A stretch of 64,000 nt of DNA from Spirochaetaceae bacterium (GTDB lineage: Bacteria > Myxococcota_A > UBA9160 > UBA4427). Below the pieces are notes generated by a model. The model was not told the DNA's origin. It ran no database searches and worked only from the letters and a program-made list of their open reading frames with translations. Positions 27,668-36,300 of the stretch are shown here, one piece after another; positions within the stretch are counted from its first letter, which is position 1, and each line of letters begins with the position of its first letter. The translations under genes and the position numbers were made by a program. The DNA lies in contig JACKFD010000015.1 of assembly GCA_020632655.1 (NCBI GenBank), positions 62,001 to 126,000 on the forward strand, read 5' to 3'.

Positions 27668-28651
27668 GTGCCCTTCTTCGAGATCATTCCCGACGACACG
27701 CATTTCGACTTCCTCGGTCGTCGCCGGATCTGCATCGCCATCTCCTGCGCGCTGATCGTGATCGGCGCCGTCTGGGCGATCGCCTTCGGCGTCCCGATGG
27801 GCATCGACTTCGTCGGTGGCACGGAGCTGCAGGTCCGTTTCGAGGACGCCGTGGCGGTCGACGAGGCCCGGATCCGCGAGGTCGCGAGCGCGGCGGGCTT
27901 CGCGGCGGAGGTCGTCCGCTTCGGCGAGGCCGACTCGAAGGAGTACCTGATCAAGTACAAGGACGAGGGCGAGTCGGCGTCCGGCGACGGGCTCGGATCG
28001 AATACCCGCGTGATCCAGCTGGAGGACGCCTTCCGGAGCCAGATCGGCGCCTTCGAGGAGCAGCGCGTCGAGTACGTCGGCCCGAAGGTCGGCGAGGAGC
28101 TGCGCGCGGACGGGATCAACGCGCTGCTGCTCTCGGCCCTCGCGATCCTCGTCTACATCGCCTTCCGCTTCACGAGCCGCTACGCCCCGGGCGCCGTCGT
28201 GGCCGTCGTGCACGACCTCGCGATCACGGCCGGGCTGCTCGTGATCGCGGGCGTCGAGTTCGACCTGCGGATCCTGGCCGCGATGCTCGCGATCCTCGGC
28301 TACAGCCTGAACGACACGATCATCATCTACGACCGCATCCGCGAGAACCTCGAGCTGCACACGAAGCGGGATCTCGAGGAGCTGCTGAACACGAGCGTCA
28401 ACCAGACGCTCTCGCGGACCGTGCTGACGTCGGCGACGACGTTCCTGGCGGTGGTGGCGCTCTACCTGCTCGGCGGCGAGGTGATCCGACCCTTCGCCTT
28501 CGCGATGATGATCGGCGTCTTCGTCGGCACCTACTCGTCGATCTTCATCGCCTCACCGCTGCTGCTCTTCCTCGAGCAGCGCTACGGCGCGGCCCGCGGC
28601 GGCGGCAAGGGAACGGCTCCGGGCAAGGCCCGGCGGACCGCGGGCGCCTGA
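27668..28651 (+). CDS. secF: Protein translocase subunit SecF
   Basis: Partner of SecD, 327 aa, six membrane helices. Visible family marks are the SecF signature VPMGIDFVGGTELQVRF, VGPKVGEELRADGINALLLS, ILAAMLAILGYSLNDTIIIY and DRIRENLELHTKRDLEELLN with VNQTLSRTVLTSATTFLAVV. The start is GTG with GGGAGG ahead. The C-terminal tail is Gly/Arg-rich. A hairpin after the stop probably ends both this operon and the convergent bactofilin gene. Confidence 0.95.
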   Translation: MPFFEIIPDDTHFDFLGRRRICIAISCALIVIGAVWAIAFGVPMGIDFVGGTELQVRFEDAVAVDEARIREVASAAGFAAEVVRFGEADSKEYLIKYKDEGESASGDGLGSNTRVIQLEDAFRSQIGAFEEQRVEYVGPKVGEELRADGINALLLSALAILVYIAFRFTSRYAPGAVVAVVHDLAITAGLLVIAGVEFDLRILAAMLAILGYSLNDTIIIYDRIRENLELHTKRDLEELLNTSVNQTLSRTVLTSATTFLAVVALYLLGGEVIRPFAFAMMIGVFVGTYSSIFIASPLLLFLEQRYGAARGGGKGTAPGKARRTAGA

Positions 28652-28681
28652 GGGCCGAGCGGGAGACGCCGTCGACCGGCT

Positions 28682-28721
28682 CGCCCCGGCCGGGCCTCCG
28701 AACAACGGAGGCGGCCGGGCG
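28682..28721. terminator. Bidirectional hairpin between secF and bactofilin
   Basis: The arms CGCCCCGGCCGGGCCTCCG and CGGAGGCGGCCGGGCG pair with small bulges around an AACAA loop (28701-28705). It sits between two convergent stop codons (28651 and 28730), the usual place for a shared terminator. No T-run is present, so it is intrinsic-like at best. Confidence 0.55.
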
Positions 28722-28729
28722 AGCGGCGA

Positions 28730-29143
28730 TCAGGCGCTCTTGAGGGCCTCGGCCGGGGCGCTCTGACCGGCCGGTGCGGCGGCGGGCGGCGAGGCGGCGG
28801 CGCTGGACGGCTTGCGGGTCTCGACGGCGGGGCCGGCGGACATGTCGATGTTGCCGTTCAGGACCGCGCCTTCCTGCACGTTCAGGCGCGGCGCGCGGAC
28901 GTCGCCTTCGACGACGCCGGTCGCCTGGATCTCGATCCGCTCGGTCGCCGTGAGATTGCCCTTCACCTGACCGATCACGATGATCGACTTGGCCATCACC
29001 TCGGCCTTGAGGCGGCCGTTGGCGCCGATCGTGAGCTGGTGGTTGGTGAGATTCACGTTGCCGTCGACCTGGCCCTCGATCTCGAGATCCTCGTCGCCCG
29101 TCAGCTCGCCCTTGAAAACGATCGATTGACCAATCGTGGCCAT
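28730..29143 (-). CDS. Bactofilin (DUF583) cytoskeletal protein
   Basis: Polymer-forming bactofilin of 137 aa. Residues about 6-105 form the right-handed beta-helix with repeated short strands: GQSIVFKGELTGDEDLEIEG, VDGNVNLTNHQLTIGANGRL, IIVIGQVKGNLTATERIEIQ, GVVEGDVRAPRLNVQEGAVL. The C-terminal tail is Pro/Ala-rich and probably flexible. Bactofilins scaffold cell-shape, polar or stalk structures at the inner membrane. ATG 29143 follows a strong purine run (GGGGGGGAAGAGG). Expression is from the 709-bp region shared with the tolC-like gene. Confidence 0.93.
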   Translation of the reverse strand: MATIGQSIVFKGELTGDEDLEIEGQVDGNVNLTNHQLTIGANGRLKAEVMAKSIIVIGQVKGNLTATERIEIQATGVVEGDVRAPRLNVQEGAVLNGNIDMSAGPAVETRKPSSAAASPPAAAPAGQSAPAEALKSA

Positions 29144-29852
29144 CCTCTTCCCCCCCTGATGTCCGGCCCGCTCTGCCACGGTCCGCTGCTGCCCGGTCCC
29201 TGTCTCTCCGGCTCGAGAGCCGGCGCTCGTCGCTGCATCGTCCCGTGATCGCGGGTCGCTTCCGGGCTCCGTTCGGGTCGGGCTCACAGGGCGGGTCGTC
29301 CACGTCTGGGCGCGATCCGATCCGGTCCCCGTCGCCGCACCGCCGGGTGCGGACTCGGTCGTGCGGTCAGCCGAGGGCTTATCCCCTCGTCCTCGCGAGC
29401 TGAACAACCCCACGTGCTCCCTCCGATCGCTTTCGCTCCGGGCCATGCCCGGGCGCGAGGTCTCGGAGATTAACGCATCCCGGATGCTCGCAAGCCGCCG
29501 TTTTCCTCCCGATCCGTACCCTTCCGGCCGTCCGCCTCCTCGAGTGTGACGCTCGTCGCGAGACGCGCGTCGATTCGCGACAAACCGACGATCACGGGCC
29601 CCCTTCGACCGGATTGCGTCCTCGCTGTAGCGCTTCGATGCGATCGCATGCGGTTGCATCCCCCGCGGCGTGCCTCCATCATCCGGCGCGCGTCCCCGAC
29701 CCGCCTCCCGGACCGAGTCGCATTGCAGGCTGCAAGGCTGCGAGGTCTGTTCGTCTCTGTCTCGAGACGACATCGCGTCGGAGCGGAGGGGACCGGGCGG
29801 CCTGCGAGGCCGCGCTGTCACCCGGAGTGGCCTTCGGGCCCGGAGGAATCGG
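29144..29852. other. Divergent region between bactofilin and tolC-like gene
   Basis: The longest gene-free stretch of the window (709 bp). It includes a perfect 16-bp inverted repeat CCGGCTC-GA-GAGCCGG at 29208-29223, about 65 bp before the bactofilin start, and a 12-bp palindrome ATGCGATCGCAT at 29638-29649 in a slightly AT-richer part. Either may be an operator. Several frames are open but none shows family similarity or a ribosome binding site. I see no RNA gene. Confidence 0.4.
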
Positions 29853-31550
29853 ATGAGACGTTCGTCGCTTCGTGGGCTGGTGCTCGCGATCGCCTGGGGA
29901 ATCGCGGCCGGCCCGGCTGGCGCCCAGTCGTCTCCGCCCGATGCGGTCCCCTCGTTCTCGGACGAGCGTCTCTGGTCCGAGGAAGGGGCCCCCGCGTCCG
30001 GCGAGCTCCCCCCGGATCTCGAGCCGAACGCCCCGATCGTGGAGTCGGGCCAGCCGCTCAGCCTAGACGAGGCGGTGGCTCTATCGCTTCGCAACAACCT
30101 CGACCTCGAGATCCAGCGCTTCGCGCCGCTGATCGCGGAGGCGGATCGGGACGGGGCATGGGGCGCGTACGATCCGGTCTTGAATGCGGACGCGCGGTAC
30201 GACGTACAGAAGACGCCGAATACGTTCTTGACTGCGTTCAATCCGATTCAGGTGAACCGCGATCGAGTAGAAGGAGGTGGCGTCGGGATCGACCAGAAGA
30301 TCCCGCTGATCGGTGCAGACGTGAAGCTGCGTTTCGACAGCACGTCGACCGTGACCCGCAGCCGGTTCATCAATCGCGATCCCCTCTACAACTCGAGCTT
30401 CTTCGTTTCGAGCACGATTCCCCTCGCGCGCGGCCTGATCTGGAATCAGCCGTGGACGCAGGTCAAGATCTCGAACCTCGAATTCGGGCGGTCGATCGAC
30501 GACTTCCAGGGCTCGGTCATGAACACGGTGCGGGGCACGGTCGAGGCCTACTGGACGCTGGTCGCCGCGGCCGAGCAGGTGCGGGTCGCGCAGAAGAGCC
30601 TCGAAACGGCACGTGCGCTGCTCGAGCAGACGCGCACCCAGTACGAGGTCGGCGTCGTCTCCCGTGTCGAGGTCGTGGAGTCGGAGGCGGGTGTCGCCGA
30701 GCGCGAGTTCCAGGTGATCCAGCAGGCAGCCGCGTATCGGAACGCCCAGGACGTACTGATCGACGCCGTTCTCGGAGCAGAGCTCGCGGCGACGACGACG
30801 CTTCAGCTATCGCCGACGGAGGATCCCGAGGCGTACGAGATGCGCTCGGTCGACGTCGAGCGGGCCGTGGAGCAGGCCTTCACGAGCCGACCGGAGCTTC
30901 GTGCCGCCGATCAGCAGATCGAACAGAGTGAGGTCAACCTCAAGTTCGCCAGGAACCAGCGGTTGCCGCGGTTCGATGCGGAGCTCCGCTACGGCTACAT
31001 CGGTGTCGCGGGCCGGAGGAACCAAGCCCTCCCGCCGCCCACGCCGCCGGCTCTGCCGCGGCCGGAGAACAGCGTCTACGGCAACTCGGTCGACGACTTC
31101 TTCCATGGCAACGGAAACGAGAACTTCACGGCCAAGGGCGTCTTCTCGATCCCGATTCCCAACACGGCCGCGCGAAAGCAGGTCGCGAGAGGTGAGTTCG
31201 AGCTGCGGCGCGCCGAAGCGACCCGCCTGCGCCTCGAGAAGACGATCATCATCGAGGTCCGCAAGGCGGCCCGCGAGCTGCTCGCCTCCGCCCAGGGCAT
31301 CGAAGCCGCGGAGCGCGCGCGCCTCTCGGCCGAGGAGCAGCTGCGCGCCGAGCGGGTCAAGCTCGAGCACGGGGAGTCGACGCCCTTCGAGGTGCTCGAT
31401 CGCGAGAAGAGCCTCGTCGAGGCGGAGAGCAAGAAGATCGACGCATTGCGGGCCTACCGCTCGGCGGAGATCGGGCTCGAGCGCGCCCAGGGCACGATCC
31501 TCGACTTCTTCCGGGTCGAGATCGACGACGTGCGGGAGCCGACCTCGTAG
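29853..31550 (+). CDS. TolC-family outer membrane efflux protein
   Basis: Outer-membrane channel of 565 aa with a cleaved signal peptide (LVLAIAWGIAAGPAGA, then QSS). Two outer-membrane-efflux repeats are visible: LSLDEAVALSLRNNLDLEIQ, QGSVMNTVRGTVEAYWTLVA, ALLEQTRTQYEVGVVSRVEV for the first; AFTSRPELRAADQQIEQSEV, LEKTIIIEVRKAARELLASA, RVKLEHGESTPFEVLDREKS for the second. A 170-residue beta-rich insertion sits before the first helix pair. No adjacent inner-membrane pump or adaptor gene is seen, so its partner is unknown. GGAGGA precedes the ATG. Base use is slightly less GC-rich than neighbours. Confidence 0.9.
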   Translation: MRRSSLRGLVLAIAWGIAAGPAGAQSSPPDAVPSFSDERLWSEEGAPASGELPPDLEPNAPIVESGQPLSLDEAVALSLRNNLDLEIQRFAPLIAEADRDGAWGAYDPVLNADARYDVQKTPNTFLTAFNPIQVNRDRVEGGGVGIDQKIPLIGADVKLRFDSTSTVTRSRFINRDPLYNSSFFVSSTIPLARGLIWNQPWTQVKISNLEFGRSIDDFQGSVMNTVRGTVEAYWTLVAAAEQVRVAQKSLETARALLEQTRTQYEVGVVSRVEVVESEAGVAEREFQVIQQAAAYRNAQDVLIDAVLGAELAATTTLQLSPTEDPEAYEMRSVDVERAVEQAFTSRPELRAADQQIEQSEVNLKFARNQRLPRFDAELRYGYIGVAGRRNQALPPPTPPALPRPENSVYGNSVDDFFHGNGNENFTAKGVFSIPIPNTAARKQVARGEFELRRAEATRLRLEKTIIIEVRKAARELLASAQGIEAAERARLSAEEQLRAERVKLEHGESTPFEVLDREKSLVEAESKKIDALRAYRSAEIGLERAQGTILDFFRVEIDDVREPTS

Positions 31551-31578
31551 TGTCTCGTCCCGGGGCGGGGCCCTCGCC

Positions 31579-32337
31579 ATGGCCGAGCGCGCCCGCGTCG
31601 CGGCCCTGATCCTCGGAGCCGGACGCGGCGAGCGGCTCGGGGCGGCGCTGCCCAAGGCCTTCGTCGAGGTGGTGGGGCGGACGCTCGTCGAACGGTCGAT
31701 CCGGGCGCTCGCGGCTGCCGACGTCTTCGGCGTGCTGCAGCCCGTGCTCGGCGCGGAGGATCTCGGGCGCTTTGCGGCGCTCGGAATCGAGGACGTCGAA
31801 GGGCTGGCGGCGCCCGTCGTCGGGGGGCGCGAGCGGCAGGACTCGATGCGGGCGGGTCTCGCGGCGCTGCCGGCGGCGATCGAGTGGGTGGCGGTGCACG
31901 ATGCGGCGCGCTGTCTCGTGTCGCCGCGGGACGTGGTCCGGGTCGTCGAGGTGGCGCGGGCGACGGGGGCGGCGATCCTGGCGGAGCCGGTGCGGGACAC
32001 GATCAAGCGCGTCGAGTCGGGGGCGATCGTCGAGACGCCGCCGCGCGAGGCCTTGTGGGCGGCGCAGACGCCCCAGGTCCTGCGGCGGGACTGGCTCGAG
32101 GCGGGGCTTGCGGCGGCGACGCGGGACGGGCGTCAGGCGACGGACGATGCGCAGCTCGTCGAGTGGCTCGGGCACGTCGTGCGGATCGTGCCGGCGAGCG
32201 GGCCGAATCCGAAGATCACGCGGCCCGAGGACCTGCGGCTGGCGGAGAGCCTGCTGGCGTCGGGGACGGACGAAGAGCCGGCGCACTTCGGAGAGGGCGC
32301 GCGCCGCCGGGCGGGCGTGGGGGAGATCGGCTCGTGA
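31579..32337 (+). CDS. ispD: 2-C-methyl-D-erythritol 4-phosphate cytidylyltransferase
   Basis: Third enzyme of the non-mevalonate isoprenoid pathway, joining CTP and methylerythritol phosphate; 252 aa. The nucleotide-binding signature LILGAGRGERLGAALPK, the second motif VAVHDAARCLVSPRDV, and TDDAQLVEWLG with ITRPEDLRLAESLL are intact. The C-terminus has an extra 20 Gly/Ala/Arg-rich residues. Its stop overlaps the ispF GTG, so the two are coupled, and cysS follows the same way. This three-gene order is common. Confidence 0.95.
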   Translation: MAERARVAALILGAGRGERLGAALPKAFVEVVGRTLVERSIRALAAADVFGVLQPVLGAEDLGRFAALGIEDVEGLAAPVVGGRERQDSMRAGLAALPAAIEWVAVHDAARCLVSPRDVVRVVEVARATGAAILAEPVRDTIKRVESGAIVETPPREALWAAQTPQVLRRDWLEAGLAAATRDGRQATDDAQLVEWLGHVVRIVPASGPNPKITRPEDLRLAESLLASGTDEEPAHFGEGARRRAGVGEIGS

Positions 32338-32819
32338 GGATCGGACAGGGCTTCGACGCACATCGCCTGGTCGCCGGTCGCCCGCTCGTGCTCGGCGGCG
32401 TGACGATCCCCTTCGACCGTGGGCTCGAAGGGCACTCGGACGGCGACGCTCTCTTGCACGCCGTGGCCGATGCGATCCTGGGCGCCCTCGGCGAAGGGGA
32501 TCTCGGGCGGCATTTCCCGTCGAGCGACGAGCGCTGGCGCGGTGTGGCGAGTGGCGAGATCCTCGCCGCGGTCGTGCTGCGCATGCGCGCGGCGGGGCTG
32601 CGGATCGGGAACGTCGACGCCACGATCGTCGCGCAGGTACCGCGGCTCGCACCGCATCAGCCGGCGATGCAGGCCGAGCTGACCCGGCTGCTCGGCTGCG
32701 CGCCCGCGCGGGTCAACCTGAAGGTCACGAGCACCGATCGGCTGGGTGCCTTCGGCCGGGAGGAGGGCATCGCCGGCCTCGCCGTCGTGCTGCTGGAAGA
32801 AGGGGAGAAGGCGGCGTGA
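32334..32819 (+). CDS. ispF: 2-C-methyl-D-erythritol 2,4-cyclodiphosphate synthase
   Basis: Enzyme of 161 aa that cyclises the CDP-methylerythritol phosphate intermediate. Metal ligands Asp8 and His10 are in GQGFDAHRL, and GLEGHSDGDALLHAVADAIL supplies the third histidine and the active-site loop. The C-terminus carries VNLKVTSTDRLGAFGREEGI. The start is GTG overlapping the ispD stop (GTGA), and the cysS GTG overlaps its own stop. Confidence 0.96.
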   Translation: MRIGQGFDAHRLVAGRPLVLGGVTIPFDRGLEGHSDGDALLHAVADAILGALGEGDLGRHFPSSDERWRGVASGEILAAVVLRMRAAGLRIGNVDATIVAQVPRLAPHQPAMQAELTRLLGCAPARVNLKVTSTDRLGAFGREEGIAGLAVVLLEEGEKAA

Positions 32820-34252
32820 GCCCGATCGAGTTCTACGACACGCGAACGCGCAGCCGGCGCGTCTTCGAGCCCCTCGAGCCGGGCCGCGTCGGGATGTACA
32901 GCTGTGGGCCGACGGTCTACGCCCCGCCGCATATCGGGAACCTGCGCTCGCGGCTCTTCTCGGACCTGCTGAAGCGTTTCCTGCTCGCCGAGGGCCTCGC
33001 CGTCACCCACGTCATCAACATCACGGACGTGGGCCATCTCGTGTCGGACGCCGACGAGGGCGAGGACAAGATCGAGGCGGCGGCGCGGCGCGAGGGCAAG
33101 ACGGCGGAGGAGATCGCCGAGCATTTCACGCAGGTCTGGCGGGACGACGGCGCGGCGGTCCACTGCCTGCCGCCCGAGCACAACCCGAAGGCGACCGAGC
33201 ACATCCCGGAGCAGATCGAGCTCGCGCAGCGTCTCGAGGCGGGCGGCTATCTCTACCGGATCGCCGACGGGCTCTACTTCGATACGAGCCGCTTCCCGCG
33301 CTATGCGGAGCTCGCGCATCTCGACCTCGAAGGGCAGGCCGAGGGCGCGCGGATCGGCGTCGTCGAGGGCAAGCGGAATCCGGCGGACTTCGCGGTCTGG
33401 AAGTTCGCGGAGCCCGGCGTGCGGCGGCTGCAGGAGTGGGACTCGCCCTGGGGCCGCGGCTTCCCGGGCTGGCATCTCGAGTGCTCGGCGATGAGCGTGC
33501 GCTACCTGGGCGAGCGCTTCGACATCCATACGGGCGGGATCGACCTCGCCCCCGTCCACCACACGAACGAGGTCGCCCAGAGCGAGTGCGGCTATGGCGT
33601 GCATCCCTGGGTCAACTTCTGGATGCACAACGAGTTCCTCGACATGGGCAGCGAGAAGATGTCCAAGTCGAAGGGCAACGTGAAGACGCTCTCGGACCTC
33701 GTCGCCCGGGGCATCGACCCGCTCGCCTTCCGCTTCTTCTTCCTGCAGGCCCACTACCGGCAGCAGCAGAGCTTCACCGACGAGGCGATCCAGTCCGCGG
33801 CCACGGGCTTCCGCCGGCTGCAGGGCATCGTCGCCGAGCTCGCCGGCTGCGACGACGCGGGCGATCCCGATCGCCAGGCGCCCTTCCGGGAGCGCTTCCG
33901 GGACGCGCTGGCGGACGACCTGAACGCGCCGCGGGCGATGGCCGTCGTCTGGGACGTGGCGCGGAGCGATACACTCCCGGCCGCGGATCGCCGCGACCTG
34001 CTGCTCGGCTTCGAGCCCGTGCTCGGGCTGGGCCTCGACGAGGCGAAGGCGCGGGTGGCGGCGGCGACGGCCCGGGCCGAGGAGGCCTGGGAGCAGGATC
34101 CGCGGATCGACGGGCTGCTGGCCGAGCGTCAGGCGGCGCGGGCGGCAAAGGATTGGGCGACGGCGGATCGCATCCGCGACGAGCTGGCGGCCGACGGGAT
34201 CGAGATCGTGGACTCGCCGTCGGGGCCGCGATGGCGACGCAAGGGGGCGTAG
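32816..34252 (+). CDS. cysS: Cysteinyl-tRNA synthetase
   Basis: Class I aminoacyl-tRNA synthetase of 478 aa that charges tRNA-Cys. The zinc ligand Cys30 lies in MYSCGPTVYAPPHIGNLR, with the HIGH-type HIGN at 39-42. Other conserved blocks are WHLECSAMSVRYLGERFDIH, HHTNEVAQSE, and KMSKSKGN of the KMSKS loop. The C-terminal helical anticodon-binding region ends LAERQAARAAKDWATADRIR. The start is GTG 32816 (GTGA overlap with ispF). Confidence 0.96.
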   Translation: MSPIEFYDTRTRSRRVFEPLEPGRVGMYSCGPTVYAPPHIGNLRSRLFSDLLKRFLLAEGLAVTHVINITDVGHLVSDADEGEDKIEAAARREGKTAEEIAEHFTQVWRDDGAAVHCLPPEHNPKATEHIPEQIELAQRLEAGGYLYRIADGLYFDTSRFPRYAELAHLDLEGQAEGARIGVVEGKRNPADFAVWKFAEPGVRRLQEWDSPWGRGFPGWHLECSAMSVRYLGERFDIHTGGIDLAPVHHTNEVAQSECGYGVHPWVNFWMHNEFLDMGSEKMSKSKGNVKTLSDLVARGIDPLAFRFFFLQAHYRQQQSFTDEAIQSAATGFRRLQGIVAELAGCDDAGDPDRQAPFRERFRDALADDLNAPRAMAVVWDVARSDTLPAADRRDLLLGFEPVLGLGLDEAKARVAAATARAEEAWEQDPRIDGLLAERQAARAAKDWATADRIRDELAADGIEIVDSPSGPRWRRKGA

Positions 34253-34283
34253 GACCGCCCGGCGAGCGAACGGGGTGGGGGTC

Positions 34284-36281
34284 ATGAGCGAAGCCTTCCG
34301 CATCGAGTCGGAGTTCGAGCCGTCCGGGGACCAACCCCAGGCGATCGACCAGCTCTGCGAGGGCATGGCCCGGGGCGACAAGCACCAGACGCTGCTCGGC
34401 GTCACGGGCAGCGGCAAGACCTTCACGATCGCCTGCATGGTCGAGCGGCTGAACCGCCCGACGCTCGTGATGTCGCCGAACAAGACCCTCGCGGCCCAGC
34501 TCTACTCGGAGTTCAAGGAGCTCTTCCCGAACAACGCCGTCGAGTACTTCGTCTCCTACTACGACTACTACCAGCCCGAGGCCTACATCCCCTCGAGCGA
34601 CACCTACATCGAGAAGGACTCGTCGATCAACGACGAGATCGACAAGCTCCGGCACTCGGCGACCCACTCCCTGCTGACCCGGCAGGACGTGCTCGTCGTG
34701 GCGAGTGTGTCGTGCATCTACGGCCTGGGGGCGCCCGAGAACTACGGCTCGATGCACGTCTTCGTCGAGACGGGGATGAGCCTCGTGCGCGACGATCTGC
34801 TCCGGCGGCTCGTCGACATGCAGTACGACCGCAACGACCACGACTTCCATCGCGGCACCTTCCGGGTGCGCGGCGACGTCGTCGAGATCTTCCCGCAATA
34901 CGAGGGGGAGATGGCGATCCGGGTCGAGTTCTTCGGCGACGAGGTCGACTCGATCGCGGAGATCGATCCGCTGCGCGGCAAGGTCGTGGCGCGGCCGCGC
35001 AAGGCGATGATCTACCCCGCGAGCCACTACGTCGCGACCCAGGAACGGCTCAAGCGGGCCGCGTCGGGGATCCGCGAGGAGCTGCAGGAGCGGCTCGCCT
35101 TCTTCCAGAAGCAGAACAAGCTGCTCGAGGCGCAGCGGCTCGAGCAGCGCACGCTCTACGATCTCGAGATGCTCGAGACCATGGGCTTCTGTCACGGGGT
35201 CGAGAACTACTCGCGCTGGCTCGACGGACGCGAGGCGGGGCAGACGCCGTACACCCTCTACGACTACCTGCCGAAGGGCACCATGATCGTGCTCGACGAG
35301 AGCCACGTCTCGGTCCCGCAGATCGGCGGGATGTACAAGGGCGACCGCGCGCGCAAGGAGACCCTCGTCGAGTACGGCTGGCGGCTGCCCTCCGCCCTCG
35401 ACAATCGCCCCCTGCGCTTCGACGAGTGGGAGGAGCGCGCGGGCCAGCGCGTCTACGTCTCCGCGACGCCCGCCGACTACGAGCTCGAGCGCTGTCAGGG
35501 CGTCGTCGTCGAGCAGATCATCCGGCCGACGGGCCTCGTCGATCCGAAGATCGAGCTGCGCCCGGCGAACGGGCAGGTCGACGATCTGCTCGGCGAGATC
35601 CAGGCCCACGTCGGCAAGGAGGAGCGCGTGCTCGTCACGACGCTCACCAAGCGGATGGCCGAGGAGCTGACGGACTACTACGCCGAGCTCGGCGTCCGCA
35701 TCCGCTACCTGCACAGCGACGTCAAGACGATCGAGCGCATGGAGATCATCCGCGAGCTGCGCGAGGGCAGATTCGACGTGCTCGTCGGCATCAACCTGCT
35801 GCGCGAGGGCCTCGACATCCCGGAGGTCTCCCTCGTCGCGATCCTCGACGCGGACAAGGAGGGCTTCCTGCGTTCGACGCGCTCGCTGATCCAGACGATC
35901 GGGCGCGCCGCGCGCAACGTGAAGGGGCGCGTGATCCTCTACGCCGACAAGCAGACCGACTCCATCCGGGCGACCCTCGAGGAGACGGAGCGTCGGCGTG
36001 GCCGCCAGGAGGCCTACAACGAGGAGCACGGCATCACGCCGAAGACGATCCAGAAGCGCATCACGAGCCTGCAGGACTCGATCTGGGAGCAGGACTACGT
36101 GACGGTCCCGCGCGCGGACGAGAAGCGCGAGGCCTCCGTGCCGCGGCACGAGCTGCCGGCGCTGATCGAGCGCCTGCGCAAGGAGATGCGCGAAGCGGCC
36201 CGCGAGCTCGAGTTCGAGCGGGCGGCGGAGCTGCGCGATCGCATCAAGGCGCTCGAGAGCGAGCGCATCCGACTGACGTGA
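34284..36281 (+). CDS. uvrB: Excinuclease ABC subunit B
   Basis: DNA damage-verifying helicase of nucleotide excision repair, 665 aa. Walker A LLGVTGSGKTFTIACMVE, the damage-probing beta-hairpin SYYDYYQPEAYIPSSDTYIE, the DESH helicase motif, and motif VI IQTIGRAARNVKGRVILYAD are all intact. The C-terminal UVR domain (LIERLRKEMREAARELEFER) binds UvrC. ATG 34284 was chosen over GTG 34275. uvrC follows 19 bp later. uvrA is not in the window. Confidence 0.97.
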   Translation: MSEAFRIESEFEPSGDQPQAIDQLCEGMARGDKHQTLLGVTGSGKTFTIACMVERLNRPTLVMSPNKTLAAQLYSEFKELFPNNAVEYFVSYYDYYQPEAYIPSSDTYIEKDSSINDEIDKLRHSATHSLLTRQDVLVVASVSCIYGLGAPENYGSMHVFVETGMSLVRDDLLRRLVDMQYDRNDHDFHRGTFRVRGDVVEIFPQYEGEMAIRVEFFGDEVDSIAEIDPLRGKVVARPRKAMIYPASHYVATQERLKRAASGIREELQERLAFFQKQNKLLEAQRLEQRTLYDLEMLETMGFCHGVENYSRWLDGREAGQTPYTLYDYLPKGTMIVLDESHVSVPQIGGMYKGDRARKETLVEYGWRLPSALDNRPLRFDEWEERAGQRVYVSATPADYELERCQGVVVEQIIRPTGLVDPKIELRPANGQVDDLLGEIQAHVGKEERVLVTTLTKRMAEELTDYYAELGVRIRYLHSDVKTIERMEIIRELREGRFDVLVGINLLREGLDIPEVSLVAILDADKEGFLRSTRSLIQTIGRAARNVKGRVILYADKQTDSIRATLEETERRRGRQEAYNEEHGITPKTIQKRITSLQDSIWEQDYVTVPRADEKREASVPRHELPALIERLRKEMREAARELEFERAAELRDRIKALESERIRLT

Positions 36282-36300
36282 GCCGCGGAGGCGTCGAGGC